NCBI GenBank assembly: GCA_937891735.1
Contig: CALAGR010000032.1
Span: 1 to 34,387 of the forward strand
DNA from: an uncultured Pseudomonadota bacterium
GTDB lineage: Bacteria > Myxococcota_A > UBA796 > UBA9615
Length of the DNA stretch: 34,387 nt
Direction of reading: 5' to 3'
Notes under the pieces: generated by a model
What the model saw: only the letters and a program-made list of their open reading frames with translations
What the model was told of the DNA's origin: nothing
Database searches by the model: none
Shown: one piece after another, positions 1 through 8,213 of the stretch
Layout: the number at the start of each line of letters is the position of its first letter
Numbering within the stretch: the stretch's first letter is position 1
Made by a program: the position numbers and the translations under genes

Positions 1-94
1 GAGCCGTGGGGTACCCTGCGAGAGTGACTGCGACACTCCCGCGAGGGGACGATGCTCGCCCCCCACGCCTGATCCTCGAGCGCCTGCAGTCTCC

Positions 95-319
95 GTGACG
101 GAGGACGAGCTCGTGGTCTACCTCCGCGACGGCAGGACGCTCAGCATGCCCCTCGTCTGGTTCCCTCGGCTGGTCCACGCGTCCGCGGAGGAGCGCCAGA
201 ACCACCGCCTCATCGGGGACGGCGACGGGATCCACTGGCCGGACCTGGACGAGGACGTCAGCGTTCGCGGGCTGCTCCGCGGCCGCGGGTCCCAGCAGTC
301 CATCCCCCGCGCCAGCTGA
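95..319 (+). CDS. DUF2442 domain protein
   Basis: Small 74-residue protein. The run LRDGRTLSMPLVWFPRL followed by LIGDGDGIHWPDLDEDVS is the recognisable core of the DUF2442 family, small proteins often encoded beside DUF4160 or toxin-antitoxin-like genes; their biochemical role is not established. GTG at 95 is the only start codon in this frame. The frame is open back to the window edge, so a start further upstream outside the window cannot be excluded, although the core begins right after this GTG. The next gene starts 11 bases after the stop, so the two may be co-transcribed. No partner DUF4160 gene is visible because the window begins here. Confidence 0.8.
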   Translation: MTEDELVVYLRDGRTLSMPLVWFPRLVHASAEERQNHRLIGDGDGIHWPDLDEDVSVRGLLRGRGSQQSIPRAS

Positions 320-330
320 AGGGAGGATCG

Positions 331-1899
331 ATGTCTGCCCGTCTCCCCGCCCTCCTGGCCATCGCCCTGGTCTGCGGCTGCCCCGCCCAGGAGCAGCGGC
401 CCGGGGCCCCGGAGCCGGCCACACCGGCACCCGCGCTGGAGTCCCCCGTCACCGAGCTCGCCTTCGGCGCGGTCGACTTCCCCTCGGTCGGGGTCCGCAC
501 CGTCCAGATCCACAACCCTTCCCTGGCACAGATCGTGTTCTCGGTGGGGCTGGAGGTGGACTCGCCCGACGTGCGGCTGCTGGACCCCCCGAGCGCCGCG
601 ATGACCCTCGCCCCGGACCAGTCCCAGGCGTTCACCATCGAGTTCGCGCCCCTGCGCGGCGCTCCGGTGGCGGGGACCCTCACGCTGCTCCAGGACGGCG
701 ACCAGGGACGCCTCGATCTTCCGATCAGCGGGGTGGGGCGAGCCCCTGCCCTGGCCATCGAGCCCAGCGACGAGGTCACCCTGGACGGCGCAGACTGGCG
801 CTGCCCGCGCTCCTCGACGTTGCGCCTCCGCTCGGTCGGGGCGCTGCCGGTCCGGGTCGACTCGGTCAGCCTCGACACCGGCGCGGGCTGGACGCTGGAC
901 GCAGGGCTGCTGCCGGTCGTTCTGCAGCCCGGTGACGAGCGCGAGGTCACCCTGGGGTGGGTGCCAGAGAGCCCTGGAGACGGGGCAGCGACCGTTCTGG
1001 TCCAGTCGTCGGACGCGCTGGAGGGCACGCGCGCAGTCGACGTGGTCGCCACGGCACAGGCGGCACCGACGGCGATCCGCTCCCAGCTGATCGAGCCCCG
1101 CACCGACGTCCTCATCGTCACCAGCGACTGCGGTGGCTACTACTATTGCGACATCGGGGGCGTCGGCGGCCAGGGCCCGGACGAGCCGGTGGTCGCGCTC
1201 GCGGGCGCGTTGGCGGCCCGGGAGATCGACTTCCGGATGGCAGGCTTGCCATCCGATGGCGATGGGCTCGTCCAGCAGTACAACACCGACCCCGAGGCCC
1301 CCCAGATCCAGATCGTCACCGCGACCAGCACCCTGAGCGAGATCTGGGAGATCGTGCTCTCCGGCTCGGAGCAGGGCTGCCCCTCGCTGCCGCTCGAGTC
1401 GCTCTCCGCAGCGGCGCAGAGCCCTCCGTTCGGGGCCCAGTTCCATCGCCCGGGCGCTCGCATGCTGATCGTCGTCCTCCGCGAGACGCTGGGCTTCGAC
1501 GAGGGCGCCGCCGCGGTCGTTGACGCCGAGACCGCCATCGACGCGGCGGTCCTGGCCCCCGATCTGTGGAGCGCCCACATGTCGGGTGGGTACGGCTTCT
1601 CGATGGCCGGGATGCAGTCGCTGTTCGACTTCGTCGCCCTGCGCGCCGGACTGCTGGACGACATCTGCGATTCCGACTTCGCACCCTTCATCGATGGGCT
1701 CGTCGACCTCGCCGAACTGCCGACGCGCTTCGTAGCTGTCGAGGCGCTCGACGGGACCCCGATCTCCGTCGATCTGAACGGGAGCCCGGCCGCGGGCTGG
1801 ACCTGGTGGCCAGCACCGTCCCTCCTGGAGCTGACCGCCGCGCCGGATCGGGGGGACTCACTGCTCGTCACCTACGAGCCACCGGCTCAGTGCCAGTAG
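331..1899 (+). CDS. ASH/choice-of-anchor D lipoprotein with degenerate vWA-like domain
   Basis: Predicted outer-membrane or surface lipoprotein of 522 residues. The signal peptide ends in LVCGC with the lipidated Cys at 17, followed by a Pro/Ala/Glu linker. Residues about 40-240 hold two immunoglobulin-like ASH/choice-of-anchor D repeats (VQIHNPS..., FTIEFAPLRG, LRLRSVGALPVRV...EREVTLGW). From residue 258 the layout resembles the von Willebrand A domains often found after such repeats in Myxococcota lipoproteins: TDVLIVTSDCGG at the start, RMLIVVLRET in the middle and a closing beta domain ending LLVTYEPPAQCQ. The metal-site signature DxSxS is absent: Ser265, Cys267 and Gly269 occupy the three positions, so metal-dependent ligand binding is unlikely. 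GGGAGG lies 4-5 bases before the ATG. The substrate or partner is unknown. Confidence 0.8.
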   Translation: MSARLPALLAIALVCGCPAQEQRPGAPEPATPAPALESPVTELAFGAVDFPSVGVRTVQIHNPSLAQIVFSVGLEVDSPDVRLLDPPSAAMTLAPDQSQAFTIEFAPLRGAPVAGTLTLLQDGDQGRLDLPISGVGRAPALAIEPSDEVTLDGADWRCPRSSTLRLRSVGALPVRVDSVSLDTGAGWTLDAGLLPVVLQPGDEREVTLGWVPESPGDGAATVLVQSSDALEGTRAVDVVATAQAAPTAIRSQLIEPRTDVLIVTSDCGGYYYCDIGGVGGQGPDEPVVALAGALAAREIDFRMAGLPSDGDGLVQQYNTDPEAPQIQIVTATSTLSEIWEIVLSGSEQGCPSLPLESLSAAAQSPPFGAQFHRPGARMLIVVLRETLGFDEGAAAVVDAETAIDAAVLAPDLWSAHMSGGYGFSMAGMQSLFDFVALRAGLLDDICDSDFAPFIDGLVDLAELPTRFVAVEALDGTPISVDLNGSPAAGWTWWPAPSLLELTAAPDRGDSLLVTYEPPAQCQ

Positions 1900-2020
1900 C
1901 TGCTCGCCCTACGAGCCCGCAGGATTGGTGATCGAGCTGCCAGCTTGCGGCCGTGGCGGCAGACCCGGGAGTCGTCCACCATGGTTGTTCACCGGTGGTC
2001 GGCTTGAAGGAGGAACCGTG

Positions 2021-5000
2021 GTGAGGTTGATCGCCCCAGGGCCCGGGTTTCTGGCGGCGGCCATCGCCGCGGCCCTCCTCGCCTTCGCCGGCGGGTGCAT
2101 CGACGCCCCGGGTGGGACCCTGGCCCCGGACGACGACGACGACACCGCGGACGACGACGACGTCACCGCGGACGACGACGACGACGACCTCCCCCCGCCG
2201 GGGGCTGCGTGGCTGCGCAGCGAGACCGCCGCGCCGGGCCCCGTGACCTTCAACGAGCTCTTCTACAACCCGCCCTCCGGCCAGGATCTCGAGTGGATCG
2301 AGCTGCACAACCCGATGGTCCTCGACATGGACCTGTCGGGCTGGCGCATCGAAGGCGGCGTGGCCTACTCCTTCGCTGAAGGGACCGTCCTGCCCGCCCG
2401 CGGGTACCTCGTCGTGGCCTCCGACCCGGGCGCCCTGGCCGACCAGACCGGCCTCGCGGACGCCTGGGGGCCCTTCGACGGCAACCTCTCCAACGGTGGC
2501 GAGCGGCTCGACCTGCGCAACAACGGCGGGCGGCTGATCGACACCGTCGCGTACGGCGACGACGAGCCCTGGCCGGTGCAGGCCGACGGCTCCGGGCTCT
2601 CCCTGGCCAAGATCGACGCCGACGCGGCCAGCGATCACGCGGAGAACTGGACCGTCAGCGCCACGCTCGGCGGCACGCCCGGCGGGTCCAACCTCCTCGA
2701 TCCCCTGGCGCCGCCCATCACCCTGGAGCTCGTGCCACCGGACGCCACCTGGACCTACGACCTGTCGGGGGCCTACCCCGCCACCGACTGGGCCGAGCCG
2801 GGGTACGACGACAGCGCCTGGGCGAGCGGTGACGCCGTCTTCTACGCCGGCGAGGCCGAGGCCAACGTCCTGGCCACGGCCCGGGTCACGACCGACAACT
2901 ACTACGCGCTCTACCTGGGCGCGGGCGACGGCAGCGACCTCCGCCTCGTCGGCCCGGATCCCGACGGCTCCTGGACGACCGTCGAGGAGTTCGGCGTCGA
3001 GGTGACCCCCCAGGACCACCTGTACATCGCGGCGTGGGAGGCGCCCGGCGACGCCGGCGGCCCGCAGATGACCATCGCCGAGGTCGAGCTGCCCGACGCC
3101 CTGGTGGGCACCGACGCGGTGGGCTTCGAGTGGATCCTCGGTCCCGTCGGAGGCTGCCCCGGCACGGCGCCCACGGACCCCCCGCCGGCCGAGGGGGATC
3201 TCGCCATCCTCGTCCAGGACGCCAACCTCGACGGGACGTGGGGCCTGCCGGCTGTCGAGGCGCCCCGCATGTCGTCCCCGTGGGGAGCGGCCGTGGGCGG
3301 GGCCTTCGACGACGCGACGAAGTACATCTGGGCCGACACCTTCGGGGCCGTGTCGGTGACCAACACCGACAACACGTACGCGCTCTTCCGCTCCCAGGAG
3401 CCCCTGCTGGCCCTTGGGGGGACCACCGAGCTCCCCTCGATCCCGACCACGTCCACCTTCCGCACGACCTTTTCGTTCGACGCCGCCCCGGCCTCCTCCG
3501 AGCTGTCCCTGCACTGCCTCGTGGACGACGGCGCGGTCGTCTACCTCGACGGCGTCGAGGTGCTCCGGTTCAACGTGCCCGCCGGTCCGGTCGACGCCGA
3601 CACCCTGGCCGCCGCGTCCGTCGCGGGTCCCGCCCACGTCGAGGCCGACGTCGCCGCTGCGCCGCTGGCGTCGGGGCTGCACGTTCTGGCGGTCGAGCTC
3701 CACCAGGCCCAGCCCGGCGACGCCGACCTGACCTTCGGGTGCGCGCTCACCGCCCGGATCCCCCAGGACGTGGGCAGCCCGCCGCCGGCCGTCCTGTTCA
3801 ACGAGGTCGCGCCCGCGCAGGCAGCTCCCTTCTGGGTCGAGCTGCTCGACGCGAGCCCGATCCCCCAGGACGTGACCGGCCTCGTGCTGGCCTCCTCCAC
3901 CGGCGACGAGCTCGTGCTCCCGCCCGGGGGGCTGCAGGCCGGCGAGCTCCTGGTGATCGACGACGTGGGCTTCGACGTGCAGGCCGGCGACGTGCTGTTT
4001 CTCTACTCGGCCGACCGGAGCGTCCTGCTCGACGCGGTGCGGGTCCAGGACCGGCTCCGCGGCCGCGTCAGCGACGGCGGCCCGTGGCGCGTGCCGCGGG
4101 AGGCGACGCCGGGCGTGCCCAACGTCATCGACCGGACCGACGACGTGGTCATCCACGAGATCCAGTACCACCGCGCGCCGCTCTCGCAGGAGGGCGCGCC
4201 CGTGACGTCGCGGTCCGAGGAGTGGATCGAGCTGTACAACCGGGGCGCGGCACCCGTGGACCTGGGCGGCTGGCAGCTCGTCGACGCGGTGGCCTACGCC
4301 TTTCCACCGGGCACGATCCTGGGACCGGACTCGTACCTGGTGGTCGCGGGCGACGCGGCGACCCTGCAGGCGGATCACCCCGATGTGGTGGTGCTGGGCG
4401 ACTTCGCGGGCCGGCTCGACAACGCGAGCGACCGGATCCTGCTGCTCGACGCCTCGGGCAACCCGGCGGACGCCGTGCGCTACTTCGACGGGGGGCGCTG
4501 GCCCGACGCGGCTGACGGCGGCGGATCGAGCCTGGAGCTGCGCGATCCCTGGGCCGACAACGCCTCGGCGGAGGCCTGGGCGGCGAGCGACGAGGGCGTT
4601 CGCTCGCAGTGGATCGCGTACAGCTACCGCGGGCCCGCCGGGTGGAGCGCCGTCGGCCCCGACGGGCTCTGGGACGAGCTCGTGCTGGGCCTGCTCGACG
4701 TCGGCGAGGTGCTGCTCGACGACCTCAGCGTGGTCGAGGACCCGGACAACGCGGCGGTGGAGCTGGTCCAGGACGGGACCTTCGACGACGGCGCCGACAC
4801 CTGGCGCCTGCTCGGAAACCACCGCCACAGCGAGGTCGTCCCGGACCCCGACGACCCCGCGAACCCGGTGCTGCGCCTGGTGGCCACGGGCTCCACGGGG
4901 CACATGCACAACCACGCCGAGACCACCCTGGTCCAGCCGATCAGCACCGGCGAGTACGAGATCTCCTTCAGGGCCCGGTGGATCTCCGGCTCCAACCAGC

Positions 5001-6823
5001 TCCACTCCCGCCTGTACTTCAACCGCCTTCCCCGGACGACGCGGGTGCAGCAGCCCGACCTCTCGGGCACGCCGGGCGAGCCCAACTCGATGGCGGTGGG
5101 CAACATCGGCCCGACCTACGAGGGCCTGCACCACGACCCGGCCGTTCCCGCGCCCGCCGAGCCGGTGCCCGTCAGCATCTTGGTGGATGATCCCGATGGG
5201 GTGGTCGGGGTGACGTTGTGGTCCTCGGTCGCCGGGGCGTCGTTCGCAGCGGAGCCCATGGCCGAGGTTGGGCCGGGCCGCTGGGAGGCCGAGCTCGCCG
5301 GGCAGCCGGCCGGGACCATCGTGCAGATCTACGTGGAGGCCGAGGACGGCCTCGGCGCATCCTCGACCTTCCCCGCCGCGGGACCCGACTCCCGGGCGCT
5401 GGTTCGCTTCGACGACGGGCTGGCGTCGACCACCGGCCTGCACGACTTCCGGATCGTCATGACCCAGGCGGACTCGGACTGGCTGCACGAGGACGTGAAC
5501 CTGATGAGCGACGATCTGGTCGGGGCGACGGTCGTGTACGACGAAGCGGAGGTGTTCTACGACGTCGGTGTGCGGGCCAAGGGCAGCGAGCGGGGACGGC
5601 CCCAGGCGGCGCGCCTGGGATACGGCGTCCGGTTCCACAGCGAGCAGCGGTTCCGGGGCAGCCACGGCAGCGTGATGCTCGACCGCTCCCAGGGGGTGAA
5701 CTTCGGCCAGCGCGAGGTGCTGCTGAACCTTGTGATGACGCACGCCGGGTCGGTCTCCGGCGAGTACAACGACCTCGTCCAGGCCATGACGCCCCGGCCG
5801 GAGCACACGGGGCCGGCGGAGCTGCAGCTGGACCGCTTCAGCAACCTCGTCCTCGCGTCCCAGTTCGAGGGCGGCGCCGATGGGACCCGCTTCGAGTACG
5901 AGCTCGTCTACTACCCCCTGACGACCGACGACGGCGGGGCCGAGGGGCTCAAGGTGCCGCTCCCCGACGAGGTGGCCGGCACCCCGCTGACCGATCTCGG
6001 TGACGACCCGGAGGCGTGGCGCTGGGCGTTCCTGATCAAGAACAACGAGCGCGAGGACGACTACAGCCGGATCATCGAGATGTGCCTGGCGTTCGATCTG
6101 CCGGACTGGGCGTTCCTGGAGGACGCAGGCGACGTCATCGACGTGGACCAGTGGCTGCGCGCGTTCGCCTTCGCGACGCTGGCCGGCGTAGTGGATCAGT
6201 ACGGCGCCGGCAGCCAACACAACGCCCAGTTCTACGTGCGGCCCGAGGACCAGCGGGTCCTGTACTTCCCCCACGATCTGGACTTCTTCGGGAGCGCCCA
6301 GATGGCCGTGGTGGGCAACGGGGACCTGGCCCGGCTGATCGCGGATCCGGGCAACCGCCGGGCCTACTACGGGCATCTGCAGGACATCGTGGCGCGCGCG
6401 TACAACGCCGGGTACCTGGCGCCGTGGTGCGACCAGCTCGGTGCCCTGCTGCCGGGGCAGGACTTCGACGGCTACTGCCAGTTCATCGATGATCGGGCGG
6501 ACTGGGTGCTGAACGGTTCGCCGGACGCGCTCTCCGCCGTGTTCCCGCCGGTGGACTTCGCCATCACGACGGCGGGGGGCGCTGACCTCTCGACGGAGGC
6601 GACGGAGGTGGCGCTCGAGGGGCAGGCCTGGGTCGACGTCCGCAGCATCGCGCTGGCCGGCGCGACCGAGCCGCTGCAGGTCACCTGGGTCGATGACCGG
6701 ACCTGGCAGGTGACGGTGCCGTTGCTGGCGGGTCCGAACGCCCTGACCCTCCTGGCCAGGGATCTCCAGGACGCGGTGGTGGGCACCGACTCCATCGTGG
6801 TGACCTCGACGCCCGCGCGCTGA
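2021..6823 (+). CDS. Lamin-tail domain and CotH-kinase surface lipoprotein
   Basis: About 1600 residues. Two adjacent GTG codons (2018, 2021) follow GGAGG; 2021 has the better 7-base spacing and puts a lipobox (FAGGC) near residue 25. A poly-Asp linker (residues 37-56) follows. Lamin-tail domains are seen at about 76-223 (NELFYNPPSGQDLEWIELHN), 590-700 (weaker) and 709-845 (EEWIELYNRGAAPVDLGGW). Residues about 910-1030 resemble a carbohydrate-binding-like beta domain (DGTFDDGADTWRLLGNHRHS). Residues about 1140-1506 are a CotH-type atypical kinase domain: Asp1392 and Asn1401 (VDQY...QHN) fit the catalytic loop, and PHDLD at 1417-1421 fits the metal-binding site. CotH kinases phosphorylate secreted proteins in Bacillus spores; the substrate here is unknown. 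The C-terminus is an Ig-like beta domain. In-frame starts upstream of 2018 lack a signal peptide and were not used. Confidence 0.85.
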   Translation: MRLIAPGPGFLAAAIAAALLAFAGGCIDAPGGTLAPDDDDDTADDDDVTADDDDDDLPPPGAAWLRSETAAPGPVTFNELFYNPPSGQDLEWIELHNPMVLDMDLSGWRIEGGVAYSFAEGTVLPARGYLVVASDPGALADQTGLADAWGPFDGNLSNGGERLDLRNNGGRLIDTVAYGDDEPWPVQADGSGLSLAKIDADAASDHAENWTVSATLGGTPGGSNLLDPLAPPITLELVPPDATWTYDLSGAYPATDWAEPGYDDSAWASGDAVFYAGEAEANVLATARVTTDNYYALYLGAGDGSDLRLVGPDPDGSWTTVEEFGVEVTPQDHLYIAAWEAPGDAGGPQMTIAEVELPDALVGTDAVGFEWILGPVGGCPGTAPTDPPPAEGDLAILVQDANLDGTWGLPAVEAPRMSSPWGAAVGGAFDDATKYIWADTFGAVSVTNTDNTYALFRSQEPLLALGGTTELPSIPTTSTFRTTFSFDAAPASSELSLHCLVDDGAVVYLDGVEVLRFNVPAGPVDADTLAAASVAGPAHVEADVAAAPLASGLHVLAVELHQAQPGDADLTFGCALTARIPQDVGSPPPAVLFNEVAPAQAAPFWVELLDASPIPQDVTGLVLASSTGDELVLPPGGLQAGELLVIDDVGFDVQAGDVLFLYSADRSVLLDAVRVQDRLRGRVSDGGPWRVPREATPGVPNVIDRTDDVVIHEIQYHRAPLSQEGAPVTSRSEEWIELYNRGAAPVDLGGWQLVDAVAYAFPPGTILGPDSYLVVAGDAATLQADHPDVVVLGDFAGRLDNASDRILLLDASGNPADAVRYFDGGRWPDAADGGGSSLELRDPWADNASAEAWAASDEGVRSQWIAYSYRGPAGWSAVGPDGLWDELVLGLLDVGEVLLDDLSVVEDPDNAAVELVQDGTFDDGADTWRLLGNHRHSEVVPDPDDPANPVLRLVATGSTGHMHNHAETTLVQPISTGEYEISFRARWISGSNQLHSRLYFNRLPRTTRVQQPDLSGTPGEPNSMAVGNIGPTYEGLHHDPAVPAPAEPVPVSILVDDPDGVVGVTLWSSVAGASFAAEPMAEVGPGRWEAELAGQPAGTIVQIYVEAEDGLGASSTFPAAGPDSRALVRFDDGLASTTGLHDFRIVMTQADSDWLHEDVNLMSDDLVGATVVYDEAEVFYDVGVRAKGSERGRPQAARLGYGVRFHSEQRFRGSHGSVMLDRSQGVNFGQREVLLNLVMTHAGSVSGEYNDLVQAMTPRPEHTGPAELQLDRFSNLVLASQFEGGADGTRFEYELVYYPLTTDDGGAEGLKVPLPDEVAGTPLTDLGDDPEAWRWAFLIKNNEREDDYSRIIEMCLAFDLPDWAFLEDAGDVIDVDQWLRAFAFATLAGVVDQYGAGSQHNAQFYVRPEDQRVLYFPHDLDFFGSAQMAVVGNGDLARLIADPGNRRAYYGHLQDIVARAYNAGYLAPWCDQLGALLPGQDFDGYCQFIDDRADWVLNGSPDALSAVFPPVDFAITTAGGADLSTEATEVALEGQAWVDVRSIALAGATEPLQVTWVDDRTWQVTVPLLAGPNALTLLARDLQDAVVGTDSIVVTSTPAR
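2129..2188 (+). repeat. GAC trinucleotide tracts encoding poly-Asp linker
   Basis: Three uninterrupted GAC runs of 5, 4 and 6 codons (2129-2143, 2150-2161, 2171-2188), separated by Thr-Ala and Val-Thr-Ala codons. They encode the acidic linker just after the lipobox of the lamin-tail/CotH lipoprotein. Runs like this are prone to slippage in whole codons, so linker length may vary between strains without breaking the frame. Confidence 0.9.
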
Positions 6824-6870
6824 GCGGGTTCGCACGGTCGATGTTCAACCCACGTCGCCCACGGCTACCC

Positions 6871-6908
6871 GGGCCGGTCTTGACACCGGTCCTATGGGAC
6901 AGATGCTG
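6871..6908 (+). promoter_or_regulatory. Candidate promoter with operator-like inverted repeat
   Basis: A perfect TTGACA (6880-6885) is followed, 16-17 bases later, by a poor -10 candidate (GATGCT/ATGCTG at 6902-6908). The TTGACA lies inside an inverted repeat, GGGCCGGT-CTTGAC-ACCGGTCC (6871-6892), whose 8-base arms match at 7 positions. A repressor bound there would cover the -35 region. The site lies in the 123-base gap before the small unknown gene and the glycosyltransferase gene. This is pattern evidence only. Confidence 0.35.
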
Positions 6909-6946
6909 GGTGGGACGCGGGCCTGCTCCGGGCCCTGGAGTACGAC

Positions 6947-7198
6947 ATGGACAAGATCGACCCGACGCCGCCGATCCCGGTCGCGGCAGAGCTGCTCCCG
7001 AGTGGCCCTGTGGACGGTCCGGCCGCGAACCAGCCCCCGCTGGACCTCGCCACCGTGCTCGTGCTCGACCCCCGGATCCTCATGGCCGACACCGACGCGT
7101 ACAGCGAGATCACGCGACAGATGAGCGAAGCCCTGGCCGCGCTGTCCACCGCCGAATGGCTCCTGCTGGGGCAGGTGGTGGAGGAGAACGCCGCCTGA
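6947..7198 (+). CDS. Small hypothetical protein
   Basis: 83-residue protein of no family I recognise. It has a Pro-rich N-terminal third (DPTPPIPVAAELLPSGP), a hydrophobic centre (ATVLVLDPRILM) and an amphipathic helical C-terminal half (YSEITRQMSEALAALSTAEWLLLGQVV). There is no signal peptide or Cys. Codon third positions are strongly G/C as in neighbouring genes, and its stop lies 4 bases before the glycosyltransferase start, which supports a real, co-transcribed gene. The weak GGAG before the ATG is the only ribosome-binding hint. An overlapping forward ORF starting at 6894 in another frame was judged a shadow. Confidence 0.6.
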   Translation: MDKIDPTPPIPVAAELLPSGPVDGPAANQPPLDLATVLVLDPRILMADTDAYSEITRQMSEALAALSTAEWLLLGQVVEENAA

Positions 7199-7202
7199 TC
7201 TG

Positions 7203-8213
7203 ATGCGCATCGCGATCCTGTGCAGCGCCCACGGCTTCGGACACCTCGCACGCCAGCTCGGCGTGGCGGAGGCGCTGCTCGCCCGTGGGGCCGCCGTGCA
7301 GGTCTGGACCGCCGCGCCCCCCGAGGTGGTGCACGACTACCTGCCGGGGTTGGAGGTGGTGCCGGCGACCCTGGACGTCGGCATCGTGCAGTCCGACTCC
7401 CTCACCGAAGACCTGCCCGCCACGGCCCGGGTGCTCGCGGAGCGGACGGCGGAGGACGCCATCGACGGCCTCGCCGACCGCCTGCGGGGTCGCTACGACG
7501 CGGCCATCGTGGACATCGCTCCGGCGGCGCTGGAGGCCTGTCGCCGCGCGGGGCTGCCCGCGGTGGCGGCGGGGAACTTCGACTGGGCCTGGACCTACCG
7601 GCACTACCCCCTGCTCGCGCCCTGGGCTGCGCGCCTCGCGGCCTGGCAGGCGCCGCACCACGCGCTGCAGATGCGCCCCGGACCCGACCTGACGGGATTT
7701 GCGGGCACCACCGAGGTCGGAGTGGTGGGCCGGTACCGGCCGCCCCGGCGGCCCGACGGCGTGCGCGGGAGCGACAAGGCCGTGCTGGTGTCCTTTGGGG
7801 GGTTCGGTCTGCACGCCCTGGATGCGCTGCTTCCGCGGATCCCCGGGGTGATCTGGCTGCTCGCCGCGCCCATGACGCCGTTGGATCGGCCCGACTGCCG
7901 GTTCGTCACGGGGATCAGCTACCCGGCGCTGGTGGGGGCCGCGGACGCGGTGCTGACCAAGCCCGGGTACGGGATCTTCGCGGAGACCGCGCTGGCGGGC
8001 ACCGGCGTGGTGTTCGTGCGTCGCCCGGGGTTTCCAGAGGCCGCCTCGTTGGAGGCCGCGATGCTGGACCGGGGGGACGTGGCGGTGCGCTCGTTGACCG
8101 CTCCGGCGGTGGCCGAGGCGCTCGATGCGCTGTGGAGCGGCCCGGCGCGTGCGCCCATCGCCAACGTGGGCGCGGCGCGGGTGGCGACGCTGGTGGCCGA
8201 CCTCGTCACATGA
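7203..8213 (+). CDS. GT-B glycosyltransferase, MurG / L-arabinokinase N-domain-like
   Basis: 336 residues with the two-Rossmann GT-B layout. The N-terminus RIAILCSAHGFGHLARQLGV carries the Gly/His loop seen in MurG-type enzymes and in the glycosyltransferase-like N-terminal half of plant L-arabinokinase. The C-terminal half has VLVSFGGFG and KPGYGIFAETALAGTGVVFV, the nucleotide-sugar-binding region (compare GYGTVSEALA...VFVRR in arabinokinases). It probably transfers a sugar from a nucleotide donor, or is a non-catalytic relative; neither donor nor acceptor can be read from the sequence. No signal peptide or membrane segment, so cytoplasmic. It follows the small unknown gene by 4 bases, and its 3' end overlaps the convergent aldehyde dehydrogenase gene by 8 bases. 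Confidence 0.8.
   Translation: MRIAILCSAHGFGHLARQLGVAEALLARGAAVQVWTAAPPEVVHDYLPGLEVVPATLDVGIVQSDSLTEDLPATARVLAERTAEDAIDGLADRLRGRYDAAIVDIAPAALEACRRAGLPAVAAGNFDWAWTYRHYPLLAPWAARLAAWQAPHHALQMRPGPDLTGFAGTTEVGVVGRYRPPRRPDGVRGSDKAVLVSFGGFGLHALDALLPRIPGVIWLLAAPMTPLDRPDCRFVTGISYPALVGAADAVLTKPGYGIFAETALAGTGVVFVRRPGFPEAASLEAAMLDRGDVAVRSLTAPAVAEALDALWSGPARAPIANVGAARVATLVADLVT

Noticed and set aside
1-94. Possible tRNA or RNA gene at the window start
   Set aside because: No cloverleaf-compatible arms or conserved TTC/GGTTCGA-type loop could be found.
118-1578. Minus-strand open frame opposite the ASH lipoprotein
   Set aside because: Compositionally a shadow of the plus-strand gene and spans two genes and their gap without any family match.
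1868-6835. Very long open frame on the minus strand opposite the lamin-tail/CotH gene
   Set aside because: It consists of Arg/Val/Gly/His-rich sequence without domains; long antisense frames are expected in GC-rich DNA. The plus strand has a signal peptide and recognisable domains.
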